NCBI RefSeq assembly: GCF_004014715.1
Contig: NZ_CP034835.1
Span: 992,001 to 1,056,000 of the forward strand
Length of the DNA stretch: 64,000 bases
Reading direction: 5' to 3'
DNA from: Pseudoalteromonas sp. R3
GTDB taxonomy: Bacteria; Pseudomonadota; Gammaproteobacteria; Enterobacterales; Alteromonadaceae
Of the stretch, positions 15,788-25,803 are shown one piece after another (position 1 is the first letter of the stretch; each line of letters begins with the position of its first letter). The translations under genes were made by a program, and so were the position numbers. Below the pieces are notes generated by a model, which ran no database searches, was not told where the DNA came from, and saw nothing but the letters and a program-made list of their open reading frames with translations.

Positions 15788-17167
15788 ATGTCCGCAGTTC
15801 GTCAATCAAATCCCGGTAGTGATATTCTCAATGGGTCAATCGTGGAAACGCTCAGACGTATGACCGTTCCCATGATTTTTGGCATGATCACTCTGATGAG
15901 TTTTAACTTAATCGACACTTTTTTTATCAGCTTACTCGGCACAGAGCCTCTAGCGGCTGTGAGTTTTACCTTCCCAGTAACTTTTACTGTTATTAGTCTT
16001 GCCATCGGGTTGGGTATTGGAACATCTGCGGTCATTGCAAAAGCCTTAGGTGCCAACAACATGGAAGAAGCTAAATTCGATGGCTTTGTTGCACTGCTGG
16101 TATCTGCGGTGATGGTGGCAATTTTATCAGCCATTGGTTACGCATCGATAGAGCCTATTTTTACCTTGCTGGGTGCCAGTGCGCAAACCATGCCTTATAT
16201 CTATGACTATATTTCAATCTGGTTTGCGGGCGCTGTATTTCTGATTATGCCGATGATTGGTAACTCAATCCTCAGAGCCAGTGGTGATACGAAAACGCCA
16301 AGTTTGATTATGGGTTTGGGCGGACTGATTAACGCCATTTTGGATCCCTTGCTGATTTTTGGCTATGGTCCATTTCCTGAATTAGGTGTCAAAGGGGCGG
16401 CCATTGCCAGTGTGATTGCCTGGAGCGTAGGCGTAGTATTTATTTTATATCTGCTGGCAGTTAAGAAGCGTTTACTACAATTATCCAGTCCGCAACAGAG
16501 CATTGTTCAGGCGACCAGTAAAATATTAAAGATTGGATTGCCAGCTGCAGGGGCCAATATGCTCACGCCAATAGCGATGGCGGTCATGACGGCGATTATC
16601 GCCACGTATGGTGCAGAGGCCGTGGCCGCTTTTGGTGTTGGTAGCCGTATCGAATCCATCGCCAGTCTGGTGGTGTTAGCTTTGTCTATGACCCTGCCTC
16701 CTTTTGTCAGTCAAAATTTCGGAGCACAGAAATATCAGCGAGTTGAAGACGCATATCGTACCACTCTGAAGTTTGTCATGGCGTGGCAATTTGGTATTTA
16801 TATATTGCTCATTACGGCTTCCCATTGGATCAGTCAGGCCTTTGGTGATGAACCACAAGTTGTCGAGATCATTAAATTATTTATCTATACCTTACCCTTA
16901 AGTTATGGCTTGCAAGGGGTAATCATCCTGACTAACTCATCGTTCAATGCATTGCATAAGCCAATGCGCGCATTAGTATTAAGTGTGGTTAGGTTGTTTG
17001 TCTTCTATATACCATGTGCCTATCTGGGTTCTCACTTTGCTGGCATTCAGGGGCTATTTATCGGTGCTGCATTTGGTAATCTATTTACTGCCATATTGGC
17101 GTATAAATGGTTCACCAGTACGTTAGCAGCAATGCAGCTAAGCACACGACAGGAGGAAGTGGTATGA
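15788..17167 (+). CDS. MATE family efflux transporter
   Basis: 459 aa inner-membrane protein with the twelve helices of the MATE family, which export drugs or metabolites against a Na+ or H+ gradient. The two homologous halves are visible: an N-terminal block with [21 protein letters not shown] and [16 protein letters not shown], and a C-terminal counterpart with [19 protein letters not shown] and [15 protein letters not shown] lies upstream of the ATG. The stop overlaps the uvrB start by 4 nt (ATGA), so the two are translationally coupled. The substrate cannot be predicted. Confidence 0.9.
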   Translation: MSAVRQSNPGSDILNGSIVETLRRMTVPMIFGMITLMSFNLIDTFFISLLGTEPLAAVSFTFPVTFTVISLAIGLGIGTSAVIAKALGANNMEEAKFDGFVALLVSAVMVAILSAIGYASIEPIFTLLGASAQTMPYIYDYISIWFAGAVFLIMPMIGNSILRASGDTKTPSLIMGLGGLINAILDPLLIFGYGPFPELGVKGAAIASVIAWSVGVVFILYLLAVKKRLLQLSSPQQSIVQATSKILKIGLPAAGANMLTPIAMAVMTAIIATYGAEAVAAFGVGSRIESIASLVVLALSMTLPPFVSQNFGAQKYQRVEDAYRTTLKFVMAWQFGIYILLITASHWISQAFGDEPQVVEIIKLFIYTLPLSYGLQGVIILTNSSFNALHKPMRALVLSVVRLFVFYIPCAYLGSHFAGIQGLFIGAAFGNLFTAILAYKWFTSTLAAMQLSTRQEEVV

Positions 17168-19176
17168 GTGATGTATTTGACCTGGTTTCGGACTTTTCAC
17201 CCAGTGGTGATCAGCCTACGGCAATAGCTCAGCTCTGTGACGGATTGGAAGCGGGTTTGGCCCATCAGACTCTGCTGGGGGCTACCGGAACTGGTAAAAC
17301 CTTTACCATGGCTAATATTATCCATACCCTGAATCGGCCAACCATCATCATGGCGCATAACAAAACACTGGCAGCGCAGCTGTATGGTGAGATGAAAGAA
17401 TTTTTCCCTAATAATGCGGTTGAGTATTTCGTATCTTACTATGATTATTACCAGCCAGAAGCTTATGTGGTGGCCAGTGACACCTTTATAGAGAAAGATG
17501 CGTCAATCAATGAGCACATAGAACAGATGCGTTTGTCTGCGACAAAAGCATTGCTGGAGCGTCGGGATACGATTATCGTTGCATCTGTCTCTGCCATTTA
17601 TGGTTTGGGCGATCCAGATTCATATATGAAGATGATGCTGTTGCTTAAAGTGGGCGAAACTATGGAACAGCGCGCAATGCTCAGGCGTTTGGCTGAACTT
17701 CAGTATACCCGTAACGATATGGATTTTAGCCGCGGCACATATCGGGTCAGAGGCGAGGTAATTGATATCTTCCCCGCAGAATCAGATACCTATGCTATCA
17801 GAGTAGAAATGTTCGATGAAGAAATCGAGCGTATCAGCATGTTTGACCCACTAACCGGCGCTGTGGAAAAACACTTAGTTCGGGCCACTATTTATCCTAA
17901 AACTCACTATGTTACACCGCGTGAAAAAATTCTTGATGCGATTGAAAAAATCAAACTTGAGCTCAAAGAGCGGCGCAACAAGTTATTGACTGACAATCGG
18001 TTGATAGAAGAGCAAAGGGTCGCACAACGCACACAGTATGACATTGAAATGATGACCGAGTTGGGTTATTGCTCAGGCATCGAAAACTATAGCCGTTACT
18101 TATCTGGTCGTGCACCTGGAGAGCCACCACCGACCTTGCTGGATTATTTGCCAGATGATGCCTTGATGATCATTGACGAATCTCATGTCACCGTTTCACA
18201 GATTGGTGCCATGTATAAGGGGGATCGCAGCCGCAAAGAGAACCTGGTTGAGTACGGGTTCAGGCTACCTTCTGCCATGGATAATCGCCCACTGAAATTT
18301 GAAGAGTTCGAAGCGATTGCACCGCAGACTATTTATGTCTCTGCTACGCCTGGGGACTATGAACTCAATAGATCCAGTGGTGAAGTGGCCGAGCAGGTGA
18401 TCCGCCCTACGGGGCTGTTAGACCCGGAACTGGAAGTACGCCCCGTGGCAACTCAAGTTGATGATCTCTTATCTGAAATTTATCGTCGTGTCGAGCTCAA
18501 GGAGCGTGTTCTGGTTACGACTCTGACCAAGCGTATGGCAGAAGATCTTACCGACTACCTCAATGACCATGATGTCCGGGTACGTTATTTACACTCTGAT
18601 ATTGATACCGTAGAACGAATGGAAATTATCCGGGATCTGCGCAAAGGAGTGTTTGACGTCTTGGTTGGCATTAACTTGCTACGTGAAGGCCTGGATATGC
18701 CAGAGGTTTCATTGGTTGCCATTCTGGATGCGGATAAAGAGGGCTTCTTGCGCTCAGCACGGTCACTTATTCAGACAATTGGTCGGGCTGCGCGGCACAT
18801 CAATGGTAAAGCCATTTTGTATGGGGATTCGATCACCAAATCTATGCGTCAGGCAATTGATGAAACAGAGCGACGTCGAGCTATTCAGCATGCTTACAAC
18901 GAAAAGCATGGCTTAAAACCGCAAGCCTTAGTGAAGAAAATCACAGATGTAATGGATTTGGGTGAAGAAGTCTCGGCAGAGCAGTCTAAAGTTATGCCGA
19001 AAATGTCGAAAAAGGCAACACCTTCTAAGCAAACACACAGTGTTGCTGAATTGACTGAGCAGATAAAGCAGCTAGAGTCTCAGATGATGCAATACGCACG
19101 TGAGTTGGAGTTCGAGAAGGCGGCTGCAATACGAGATGAAGTGCATCTGTTGCAGCAACAATTGCTGAAAAGTTAA
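17164..19176 (+). CDS. uvrB: Excinuclease ABC subunit B
   Basis: 670 aa (E. coli 673). It is the DNA-damage-verifying helicase of nucleotide-excision repair, working with UvrA and then UvrC. It carries Walker [11 protein letters not shown] near residue 40, the Tyr-rich beta-hairpin region [11 protein letters not shown] near 92-104, the IIDESHVTV box near 335, helicase motif [11 protein letters not shown] near 538, and a C-terminal UVR motif ([12 protein letters not shown]) that contacts UvrC. I start at 17164 (MSDVFDL): AGGAGG lies 8 nt upstream and the ATG overlaps the MATE stop. An in-frame GTG at 17107 lies inside the MATE gene and is unlikely. Confidence 0.97.
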   Translation: MSDVFDLVSDFSPSGDQPTAIAQLCDGLEAGLAHQTLLGATGTGKTFTMANIIHTLNRPTIIMAHNKTLAAQLYGEMKEFFPNNAVEYFVSYYDYYQPEAYVVASDTFIEKDASINEHIEQMRLSATKALLERRDTIIVASVSAIYGLGDPDSYMKMMLLLKVGETMEQRAMLRRLAELQYTRNDMDFSRGTYRVRGEVIDIFPAESDTYAIRVEMFDEEIERISMFDPLTGAVEKHLVRATIYPKTHYVTPREKILDAIEKIKLELKERRNKLLTDNRLIEEQRVAQRTQYDIEMMTELGYCSGIENYSRYLSGRAPGEPPPTLLDYLPDDALMIIDESHVTVSQIGAMYKGDRSRKENLVEYGFRLPSAMDNRPLKFEEFEAIAPQTIYVSATPGDYELNRSSGEVAEQVIRPTGLLDPELEVRPVATQVDDLLSEIYRRVELKERVLVTTLTKRMAEDLTDYLNDHDVRVRYLHSDIDTVERMEIIRDLRKGVFDVLVGINLLREGLDMPEVSLVAILDADKEGFLRSARSLIQTIGRAARHINGKAILYGDSITKSMRQAIDETERRRAIQHAYNEKHGLKPQALVKKITDVMDLGEEVSAEQSKVMPKMSKKATPSKQTHSVAELTEQIKQLESQMMQYARELEFEKAAAIRDEVHLLQQQLLKS

Positions 19177-19184
19177 ATACAATA

Positions 19185-19208
19185 AAGCGCAGCAAGGGCT
19201 GCGCTTTT
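19185..19208 (+). terminator. Intrinsic terminator after uvrB
   Basis: AAGCGCAGC and GCTGCGCTT form a perfect 9-bp stem with a 4-nt loop, followed by TTGGTTTTT. It lies 8 nt past the uvrB stop and 10 nt past the end of the convergent outer-membrane gene, so it may serve both. Confidence 0.8.
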
Positions 19209-19217
19209 GGTTTTTAT

Positions 19218-19814
19218 TTAGAAGCGGTAGCTGACACCTAAACCTAAGTTTGTTGTGTCCAGGTCACCCATATCCAGGTATTGAATACTGGCGTTAACCG
19301 ACATCCCATTGTCCCAATCGTACTGCCAGCCGGCTTCTGTCAGGAAACTGATGCCATCTTCTTCAACCATGGTTTTGCCTTTGTAGCCAATTTCATAGTC
19401 GTAATAATGTGCGCCGAGCTTAGCATACAGGTAGTTATTATCGCTAAGCTGGTACTGACCTTTAACAGCCAATACAAAGTTGTCATAGTCTAACTCGTTT
19501 GCACCAAGGCCAAACAAGGCTTTATCGTTACGTGTACAAGTGAACTTATCATCACTATCGTCCTTACATTCCCATTCATCCGCTTCCATACCTGTGTTGT
19601 AAGCGGCTTCCAGTGCCCAGGTCGAATCGTATTGATAGTTGTAGTAAAAGTATACATGGGTAACACCGTCACCATCCTGATCGGAGCTATTGTAAGAGGC
19701 GCTACCGCCAAATAGCTGAGCACCTACGCGGTGTTGTTCATCATGCTGTGCAGCCTGCGATGCAAAAGAGGCTGAAACTGCAAAAACCAGTGAGAGGAGA
19801 GATAAAGATTTCAT
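19218..19814 (-). CDS. Outer-membrane beta-barrel protein of unknown role
   Basis: 198 aa. A signal peptide (about residues 1-21, ending ASQAA) precedes alternating polar/aromatic strands and a C-terminal Phe (GLGVSYRF), the hallmark of an outer-membrane barrel, probably eight-stranded (OmpA/OmpW/Ail size class). An acidic loop near residues 75-90 contains a Cys pair (WECKDD...FTCTRN) that may form a disulfide. I chose the ATG at 19814 because GGAA sits 8 nt upstream; an ATG 9 nt earlier has no spacing from that site. The stop is convergent with uvrB. Ligand or function is unknown. Confidence 0.75.
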   Translation of the reverse strand: MKSLSLLSLVFAVSASFASQAAQHDEQHRVGAQLFGGSASYNSSDQDGDGVTHVYFYYNYQYDSTWALEAAYNTGMEADEWECKDDSDDKFTCTRNDKALFGLGANELDYDNFVLAVKGQYQLSDNNYLYAKLGAHYYDYEIGYKGKTMVEEDGISFLTEAGWQYDWDNGMSVNASIQYLDMGDLDTTNLGLGVSYRF

Positions 19815-19935
19815 TGCTGTCATTCCGTTTGATTAACTTGCTGACAAGTTTATTCAGACTCCTTGTGAGAGTCTGTTTGTGGGGTGTCATAAAATGTAAG
19901 CGCTTGTAGGGGGGCTGTGAGCAAATATGAATCAA

Positions 19936-20772
19936 TTAGTCAGTAGGGTGAAAACCACGGCTGATTTGCTTAAGGTCTGTCTCCTTGACAGGGTTTGGGG
20001 GGGTATTGCTTCTGATCAGAACAACGTCTATAGAAGGTAATGGTGGCAAATCCTGATCACTAAGAATATTAAGACCTTCTACGCTACTTCGTGCGAGCGC
20101 GCCGATTGCTAACTCAGCCTTAACCAGAGCGCGTAAAGCTGAAGCATTTTGGCAATTAGCAATGACTTTAAATGGCCGTTCCTGCTTCATTAACCCCTCA
20201 ATGGCGGCCTGATGAAAGCGACAATCTCGTTGAAATACGGCGAGTGAAATAGGCGTTTCTGGATGCCAAGTGCCAACCCATACCCCCTGATCATGGTATA
20301 GGAATAATCCTTCCTCGGAATCTGGGCTTCGCGTGATCACACCCAAATCCAGTTCACCCTGATCGAGGGCGTCTTTTATTCGGTTGCTGGACATGCAGTG
20401 AATATCAAGTTCAAGGTTCTGCCAATGTTGATGCAGCAAAGTGATGAGTGAAGGTAAAATAGTGTCAGCATAATCGTCAGGACAACCCAGCCTGAGCAGT
20501 GTGGCTCGTTCGCTTTGACGCATGTGTGTCAGAGTGTCATCGTGCAGTCTAACTAGTTGTTTTGCATAGCGCATTAAAGTATGCCCATCTTGAGTTAAAT
20601 GCATTTTACGGCCTGATTTTTCAAACAGAGGCTTACCTATATCTTCCTGGAGTTTTTTCATCTGCATACTAATGGCTGACTGAGTGCGGTGTAGCTGGTT
20701 AGCTGCACGAGTAAAGCTGTCGTTTTCGACGCAAGCGATAAAGCTGCGCAATGATTCTATATCCATACCCAT
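19936..20772 (-). CDS. LysR family transcriptional regulator
   Basis: 278 aa. The N-terminal winged helix-turn-helix (residues 3-62; SFTRAANQLHRTQSAISMQMKKL) is typical of LysR proteins, followed by a LysR substrate-binding domain. The gene is divergent from a glutathione S-transferase gene whose start is 104 nt away; by the usual LysR arrangement it may regulate that gene. The effector is unknown. A second in-frame ATG two codons in (MDIESL, 20766) is an equally plausible start. Confidence 0.85.
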   Translation of the reverse strand: MGMDIESLRSFIACVENDSFTRAANQLHRTQSAISMQMKKLQEDIGKPLFEKSGRKMHLTQDGHTLMRYAKQLVRLHDDTLTHMRQSERATLLRLGCPDDYADTILPSLITLLHQHWQNLELDIHCMSSNRIKDALDQGELDLGVITRSPDSEEGLFLYHDQGVWVGTWHPETPISLAVFQRDCRFHQAAIEGLMKQERPFKVIANCQNASALRALVKAELAIGALARSSVEGLNILSDQDLPPLPSIDVVLIRSNTPPNPVKETDLKQISRGFHPTD

Positions 20773-20876
20773 AAGAGTTCTTGATGTTTGATATTAGAAT
20801 TATCCGTTGGTTTCGCTTGATAAAGCAACTTAAAGTGGGGGCTGTAAAAATTATCGCTATTGAAAGAAGGACGACT

Positions 20877-21533
20877 ATGAAGCTTTATATCGGCAACAAA
20901 AATTACTCTACATGGTCTTTGAGAGCTTGGTTATTGCTTGAAAAGTATGACTTAAATTTTCAGGAAACCATATTGAAACTAGAAACAGACGCATTTTATC
21001 AGACCTTGTCTGGTATTAGCCCAACCAACAAGGTGCCGCTTCTTGTTGATGGAGATGTGGTGGTCTGGGAGTCTTTAGCAATCTGCGAATACATCAACGA
21101 GGCTTATCTTTCTGGGAAGGCTTGGCCTGCGAACCCAGAGTTACGGGCACGGGCACGTGCACTTAGTAGTGAAATGCACAGCGGTTTTTTGGCGCTTAGA
21201 GCGGAAATGCCAATGAATATTAGGGCAAAACGTTATGTGAACTTATCTGCGGCAGCACAAAAAGACATAGAAAGGATCACACAAATTTGGCGAGAACAAT
21301 TGCAGGAATTTGGCCAGCAGGGAGGCTGGCTATTTGGTGACTGGAGTATAGCCGATGCCATGTTTGCGCCGGTTGTAATGCGATTTCTCACCTATGGCAT
21401 AGAGCTTGGCTCTGAAGAAAGTGTGTATATGGAAAAAGTACTTGCTTGCCCTGCCATAGATAAATGGCGAGCCGCTGCCTTGCTTGAGCGGGATATAGTG
21501 CCAAGTGATGAAGCTGGCAGTCCTCGCGACTAA
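20877..21533 (+). CDS. Glutathione S-transferase family protein
   Basis: 218 aa. The N-terminal thioredoxin-fold domain (about 1-78) contains NKNYSTWSLRAWLLLEK, where the Ser/Thr would activate glutathione, and the cis-Pro/ESLAI glutathione-binding block (KVPLLVDGDVVVWESLAICEYI). The C-terminal domain is all-helical. I start at 20877 because AAGGA lies about 6 nt upstream and the protein then begins directly with the first beta strand (MKLYIG); an upstream in-frame start would overlap the divergent LysR promoter. The substrate is unknown. Confidence 0.85.
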   Translation: MKLYIGNKNYSTWSLRAWLLLEKYDLNFQETILKLETDAFYQTLSGISPTNKVPLLVDGDVVVWESLAICEYINEAYLSGKAWPANPELRARARALSSEMHSGFLALRAEMPMNIRAKRYVNLSAAAQKDIERITQIWREQLQEFGQQGGWLFGDWSIADAMFAPVVMRFLTYGIELGSEESVYMEKVLACPAIDKWRAAALLERDIVPSDEAGSPRD

Positions 21534-21631
21534 TTAAGCCGCGGGTATTAAAATCAGGGTTATCTGCATACTGTGTCCTTATTTGAGCAATATACTTATT
21601 GCTGTATGTTGCTCAATAGCGGAAATGTCTA

Positions 21632-22096
21632 ATGCTGACCCCGGTTACCCCTGTTAATCAAACCATCTATAATAATCTGGCTCAGGCTTACGAGGCTGAG
21701 TTTTCTCCTCTCACAGATAAAAGCCCGGGCCCTGACGGGCTATTTGCATTAGATACTTTGTTGGAAGGGAGTGTCACGGGCTATTTGTGTTATGTAAACA
21801 AAACGCCGGCAGGGTTGGCCGCGATTGCACAGCATCACGATAAAGAGTTTGAGGTCTGTGAATTTTATATAGTACCTCGTTTTCGCAAAGCAGGACTAGG
21901 TACTCGGTTTGCTCGCGCTATCTGGGTCAATTCACCAGGCCTGTGGACAGTTAAGCAGATTGCTGGTGCTGACTATGCAACGCAATTCTGGCGCAGGGCA
22001 ATTGCTGAGGCCGGCGTAAAAGATATGGAAGAAGATACATACGATGACCCACATTGGGGCACTGTAACGCGGCAACGATTCAGAAACGATGTGTAA
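21632..22096 (+). CDS. GNAT family N-acetyltransferase
   Basis: 154 aa. The acetyl-CoA-binding motif A is visible as FYIVPRFRKAGLGTRFARA near residues 84-102 (R-x-x-G-x-G form), preceded by the usual beta strands. The N-terminal part is less typical. It transfers an acyl group from acyl-CoA to an amine; the substrate is not predictable. It stands between a GST and an alcohol dehydrogenase with no obvious operon partner. Confidence 0.7.
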   Translation: MLTPVTPVNQTIYNNLAQAYEAEFSPLTDKSPGPDGLFALDTLLEGSVTGYLCYVNKTPAGLAAIAQHHDKEFEVCEFYIVPRFRKAGLGTRFARAIWVNSPGLWTVKQIAGADYATQFWRRAIAEAGVKDMEEDTYDDPHWGTVTRQRFRNDV

Positions 22097-22117
22097 TCAG
22101 TCAAACTGAGTTGGCTG

Positions 22118-23314
22118 TCAGGCGCGTATTTGTGTCAGAATGTGCTGGCAGTCTGGCAGCGCCATAAAGTGTGGTACTGGGTAATCTGGATGAGCCTCTT
22201 CAAGTGCCTGGACTGCCAGTGACTGAATATCGTCACTGAGTACTTCACTGAGGTGAGCCTGAATGTTGAGCTGTGTCAGCAATTGCGTAATGTGTGTGAT
22301 GAAGTCTTGCGCTTGTTGCTCAATAGGGTAATCCAAAGAAGTCAGGCTACAATGACGAGCAATGTCCGCCAACTGACGATGTATTCTGCTGCCGTACCAA
22401 TGTAGAACTGGTAACAGCAATACTGCGTTTGCCAGACCATGTGGGGTACCATATCTGGCTGTGAGTTGATGTGAAATGGCATGCACATAGCCTACCGATG
22501 TTCGTGTGAATGCTTGCCCTGCCAGGAAAGATGCATATAGTAGTTTTTCTCTTGCCAGCAGGTTCTGACCATCAGTGTAAGCAATAGGCAGATGGGTGAA
22601 TATGAGCTCACATGCTTCGAGTGCTTTGGCATTCGTGAGCTTAGTCGCGTTTATGCTTAAGATGGCTTCAATGGCGTGAGTCAGTGCGTCGATTGCTGTA
22701 GTTGCTGTTATCCCGGCCGGTAAACTGGTAGTGAGCTGGCTCAGCAAAACAGCACGTTGCGGGACCAGACAAAAGTCCGCAGCAGCGAGCTTTTTACCCC
22801 TTTTTTCGTCGTTGAACACAGCTGCAACCGTTGTTTCAGATCCTGTGCCAGCTGTAGTCGGTATTGCAATATTTGGTGGTAGTGTTTTAAGCACCTTAAA
22901 CAAGCCTGAAAAGGCATCAACAGTGTGTTTTGGCCGAGCAGCCCGAGCACCAATAAGCTTTGCTGCGTCTAGTACCGAACCACCCCCAACACTGATAATC
23001 GCCTTGCACTCATTTGAAAGGTAGGTTTGATAGCCTTGTTCTATGTTTTCTACCGTGGGGTTTGCCTGAACTTGATCATAAACGACAGGGCGCAGGTTTT
23101 GAGCCTCCAGTGCTGTGATGACGGGTGAAATGACGTTTAGCTCATTCAGGACTTTGTCTGTTACCAGCAAGACCTGAGTATCATGTGGTAAAGTCAGATC
23201 TTGAATGGCGCTGTTAAGCCCCGTTAACCCTTTATAGAGTTCCGGTGCCGGAATACCAATAAATCTGACAATGCATTTCAGTAAAAAGTGATAACAGCGA
23301 TAGAGTAGGTGCAT
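22118..23314 (-). CDS. Iron-containing alcohol dehydrogenase family protein
   Basis: 398 aa, typical for the type III (Fe-dependent) family. The NAD(P)-binding motif GGGSVLDAAKL lies near residue 112. The metal ligands appear in TAIDALTHAIEA (Asp and His, about 208-219) and in AISHQLTARYGTPHGLANAVLLP (two His, about 280-300). The N-terminal 30 residues are hydrophobic and Cys-rich, and match an extension seen in some marine-bacterial members; an internal start cannot be excluded. The gene is isolated, so the physiological alcohol or aldehyde is unknown. Confidence 0.88.
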   Translation of the reverse strand: MHLLYRCYHFLLKCIVRFIGIPAPELYKGLTGLNSAIQDLTLPHDTQVLLVTDKVLNELNVISPVITALEAQNLRPVVYDQVQANPTVENIEQGYQTYLSNECKAIISVGGGSVLDAAKLIGARAARPKHTVDAFSGLFKVLKTLPPNIAIPTTAGTGSETTVAAVFNDEKRGKKLAAADFCLVPQRAVLLSQLTTSLPAGITATTAIDALTHAIEAILSINATKLTNAKALEACELIFTHLPIAYTDGQNLLAREKLLYASFLAGQAFTRTSVGYVHAISHQLTARYGTPHGLANAVLLLPVLHWYGSRIHRQLADIARHCSLTSLDYPIEQQAQDFITHITQLLTQLNIQAHLSEVLSDDIQSLAVQALEEAHPDYPVPHFMALPDCQHILTQIRA

Positions 23315-23463
23315 AACCCGGATAGCTCGAGTGGTGGTTTATTGCACAAAAGCATAGCTGAAATTGCCCGTGTATGGCAAAGATTTAATGTGGCAGGTAC
23401 TTGAAATTAAGCTACTTTAGAAGGAGGGTGAGCCAGCTTAAGTGCTGGCCCATACGCAGAGAG

Positions 23464-23823
23464 TTACACTACTCCGCGTGGTAAACGGCAGTCATGGTCC
23501 TTTTCTGCTAGCTCAATGATCCAGGCCTCTTCTGCGGTATAGCCATCTTCATTTGCTTTGACAACCGTGAATGGGGTTGCTTTTTTAACCGCTGGCGCTG
23601 CTGCCTTGGTTGTTGCTTTTTTCTTTGGCGCAGGTTGTTCTGTCGCGGCTGTTCCTGAAGTTAGCTCTTCGGTTAAAGCTGCTACATCTGCCAGACGCAT
23701 ATTTTTGCCACCGTCAATGCTGTACCAGCCAGGTTTAGTGGTGATCTCTGGCTTTTTGCCGTGTGCGGCTTCATATGCGGCTTCAAATGCACTTAAAACT
23801 TCAGTTTTATCTAGTTTACTCAT
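23464..23823 (-). CDS. Small Lys/Ala-rich-linker protein of unknown function
   Basis: 119 aa. Two ordered ends flank a flexible centre. Residues 1-50 (LSAFEAAYEAAHGKKPEI, GWYSIDGGKNMRLADVAAL) look like a small alpha/beta module. Residues 55-82 are a Lys/Ala/Pro linker (PAPKKKATTKAAAPAVKK). The C-terminal 35 residues include GYTAEEAWIIELAEKDHDCRLPRGVV. The basic linker recalls nucleoid-associated or histone-H1-like tails, but there is no recognised DNA-binding domain. It probably belongs to a conserved marine-gammaproteobacterial family. Function unknown. Confidence 0.65.
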   Translation of the reverse strand: MSKLDKTEVLSAFEAAYEAAHGKKPEITTKPGWYSIDGGKNMRLADVAALTEELTSGTAATEQPAPKKKATTKAAAPAVKKATPFTVVKANEDGYTAEEAWIIELAEKDHDCRLPRGVV

Positions 23824-23878
23824 CGTAAATCCCAGTCGTGTTATACGCGGATACGCAGGTTAAGATTAAACGATATTT

Positions 23879-23997
23879 ATACCTATTTTTGAGTAATTTT
23901 TCAATTTTTTGCGTTTTTAAGCTCTGATTCATCGCAAATCAGTCCCTGCTCAAGGGGGAAATATCCAACTTTTGGATTAATTAAGTGAAATTGGTAT
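23879..23997. repeat. Possible degenerate copy of the MITE-like element, one end intact
   Basis: The 17 bp at 23981-23997 are the exact reverse complement of the left terminal repeat of the MITE-like element at 37918. An ATACC.ATTT sequence at 23879 could be the other end, and TCAATTT occurs at about the same internal offset. The rest is not convincingly similar. The intact end abuts the elyC stop codon. Confidence 0.35.
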
Positions 23998-24761
23998 TAC
24001 AAAGCCTGTGGGTCGATCATTCGGCGCAGTGCTATCCATTGCTTTCCTATCAGTTCATGGGCATAGGTGGTTACAGCGTGTAATACAGATGCATTGGCGA
24101 TAAAGCGCCGATACTCCGGCGAATTGCCGTAACTATAAAATTGTACGGGCGCGGCAAGGGTATCGACACCCTGTGCAGAGAATAAATCCTGAGCCCGCGC
24201 CATGTGGCTGGCGGAAGTGACCAAGGCTACTTTACTGTCAACTAGTCTGGTTGCGAGTAATAAAGCTTCTTCAGCTGTGTCTCTGGCCTTTGGATTTTGA
24301 ATAATTTTGTTTGCCGGTATGCCAAGGGCAATTGCAGTCTTGGCCATCATAGCGCTGTTTGTTGTTTTGCCATATCCGGCGCCTGAAACAATTAGCTGAG
24401 CCTGTGGGTAGATGTGAATCAGCCTCAACCCCTCGGACAGGCGGGAAAGCGCACAGCCTGATAGTTGTAAATTTGCCGGCAGCTGGGGAGCTGGGTGTAC
24501 ACCACACCCCAGTACGACAACATAGTCTACATTTTTATGCTTGGTTGTTGAAAACGGGGTCAACTTTTGCTCTGTGGGTGTAATGAGTACATTTGCAAAG
24601 TAAGGGGTACTGATTGCCCAGAGGCCAATCACCAATAGCCAGCTGGTCAGGTATGACTTGTGGTTTGTCCTGGCGACAAACAGCAAGCAGAGCGCAAGCA
24701 ACAGCAGGGTCAGTGGTAAGGGCATCAATAGCGACCCAATCACCTTTTTTACCTCAAACAT
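23997..24761 (-). CDS. elyC: Envelope biogenesis factor ElyC (DUF218 family)
   Basis: 254 aa (E. coli ElyC, formerly YcbC, 259). It is an inner-membrane protein that supports peptidoglycan synthesis, apparently at the undecaprenyl-phosphate carrier step. The N-terminus FEVKKVIGSLLMPLPLTLLLLALCLLF closely resembles E. coli ElyC, and a second membrane helix follows at about 37-55. The DUF218 domain begins at VDYVVVLGCG and contains LIVSGAG, ARDTAEEALL and LVTSASHMARA, all family landmarks. It is a single gene with no close partner. Confidence 0.85.
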   Translation of the reverse strand: MFEVKKVIGSLLMPLPLTLLLLALCLLFVARTNHKSYLTSWLLVIGLWAISTPYFANVLITPTEQKLTPFSTTKHKNVDYVVVLGCGVHPAPQLPANLQLSGCALSRLSEGLRLIHIYPQAQLIVSGAGYGKTTNSAMMAKTAIALGIPANKIIQNPKARDTAEEALLLATRLVDSKVALVTSASHMARAQDLFSAQGVDTLAAPVQFYSYGNSPEYRRFIANASVLHAVTTYAHELIGKQWIALRRMIDPQAL

Positions 24762-24842
24762 AAAATGATCCGTTTATATCAGTTTGCCCCTAGTTTACCT
24801 CATTATCTCTCAATTGCTTGGGTAAATCTGCTGACTACTTGT

Positions 24843-25733
24843 TCAGCGATTGACGGATTGTTTACATGTATTCAGGAAGTGGCGGTAAACTGGGTTATCC
24901 TTCATATTTTTTTTCATTGCAAGATACATGGGGCGATTCAGGCCCAATGCGCCTAACGGTATAGATTTGATCAACCCCTGACTTTCATAAGGGGTAACTA
25001 ACCAGTCTGGCAGGGCTGCTACACCCATACCAGCACTGACCAACTGAAATATCAGTAGCCCCTGGTCCACAGTTTTCAAAGTGCCATCAAATCGGGCATT
25101 CTGGATAAAATGTTTGAAGATATCCTGACGCTCTTTGGGGATGGGGTAAGAAATGATGGTCTCGTCTTTTAGGTCCAGTGCAGTGACATAGGCTTTTTTG
25201 GCGAGCTCATGATCAGGTGCAACAATGAGTTTCAGTTTAAAGTCAAAAATATGTGCATACTCTACGTGCTCAGGCTCGCGAATATCCGAGGTCAGGACTA
25301 AATCTAACTCATCACTGAGTAATTCGGGGATTGCGTCGTAGCTAAAACCACGTTCATAATCCACCTTTATGTCTGGCCAGAAGTTATTGAACTCTTTTAT
25401 GGTTGGTAGTAACCAATGGAAACAGGCGTGACATTCAACACTGAGTCTCAATTGTGAGATAGGTTGATTCAGACTTTCCTTCAGACGACATTTGGTTGCT
25501 TCTACTTTAGGTAAAACATCATTGGCCAATTCTAGTAACAGCATACCTTGTGGAGTGAATCGGACAGGCTGGGTCTTGCGTTCAAACAACTGACAATCTA
25601 GTTTGTTTTCCAGATCTTTGATTTGGTGAGAAAGTGCTGACTGAGTGAGGAATAACTCACGCGCTGTATTGACCAGTGATCCGGTTTCTTTCAGGGTCGC
25701 TATGGTTTTTAAGTGCTTTATATCTATCATCAT
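24843..25733 (-). CDS. metR: HTH-type transcriptional regulator MetR
   Basis: 296 aa LysR-family activator of methionine genes (metE, metH, glyA in enterobacteria), with homocysteine as co-regulator. The N-terminus (MIDIKHLKTIATLKETGSL, TQSALSHQIKDLENKL, RKTQPVRFTPQGMLLLELANDVLP) matches E. coli MetR almost block by block, as do VECHACFHWLLP and GMGVAALPDW. I choose an ATG at 25733; an upstream TTG (25739) and the next ATG (25730) are alternatives. Two tandem met boxes lie about 70 bp upstream, so MetJ repression is likely. metE is not divergent from it here, unlike in E. coli. Confidence 0.9.
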   Translation of the reverse strand: MMIDIKHLKTIATLKETGSLVNTARELFLTQSALSHQIKDLENKLDCQLFERKTQPVRFTPQGMLLLELANDVLPKVEATKCRLKESLNQPISQLRLSVECHACFHWLLPTIKEFNNFWPDIKVDYERGFSYDAIPELLSDELDLVLTSDIREPEHVEYAHIFDFKLKLIVAPDHELAKKAYVTALDLKDETIISYPIPKERQDIFKHFIQNARFDGTLKTVDQGLLIFQLVSAGMGVAALPDWLVTPYESQGLIKSIPLGALGLNRPMYLAMKKNMKDNPVYRHFLNTCKQSVNR

Positions 25734-25803
25734 CAACAAATCTCATTCTAAACGTGAGTAAAACTCAGATTACACCCATACTACGCTGTGAACCTTAGCT
25801 ATT

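Noticed and set aside
17107..17163. N-terminal extension of UvrB from a GTG at 17107
   Set aside because: The extension lies in the MATE coding region. The ATG at 17164 has a strong AGGAGG and matches UvrB family starts.
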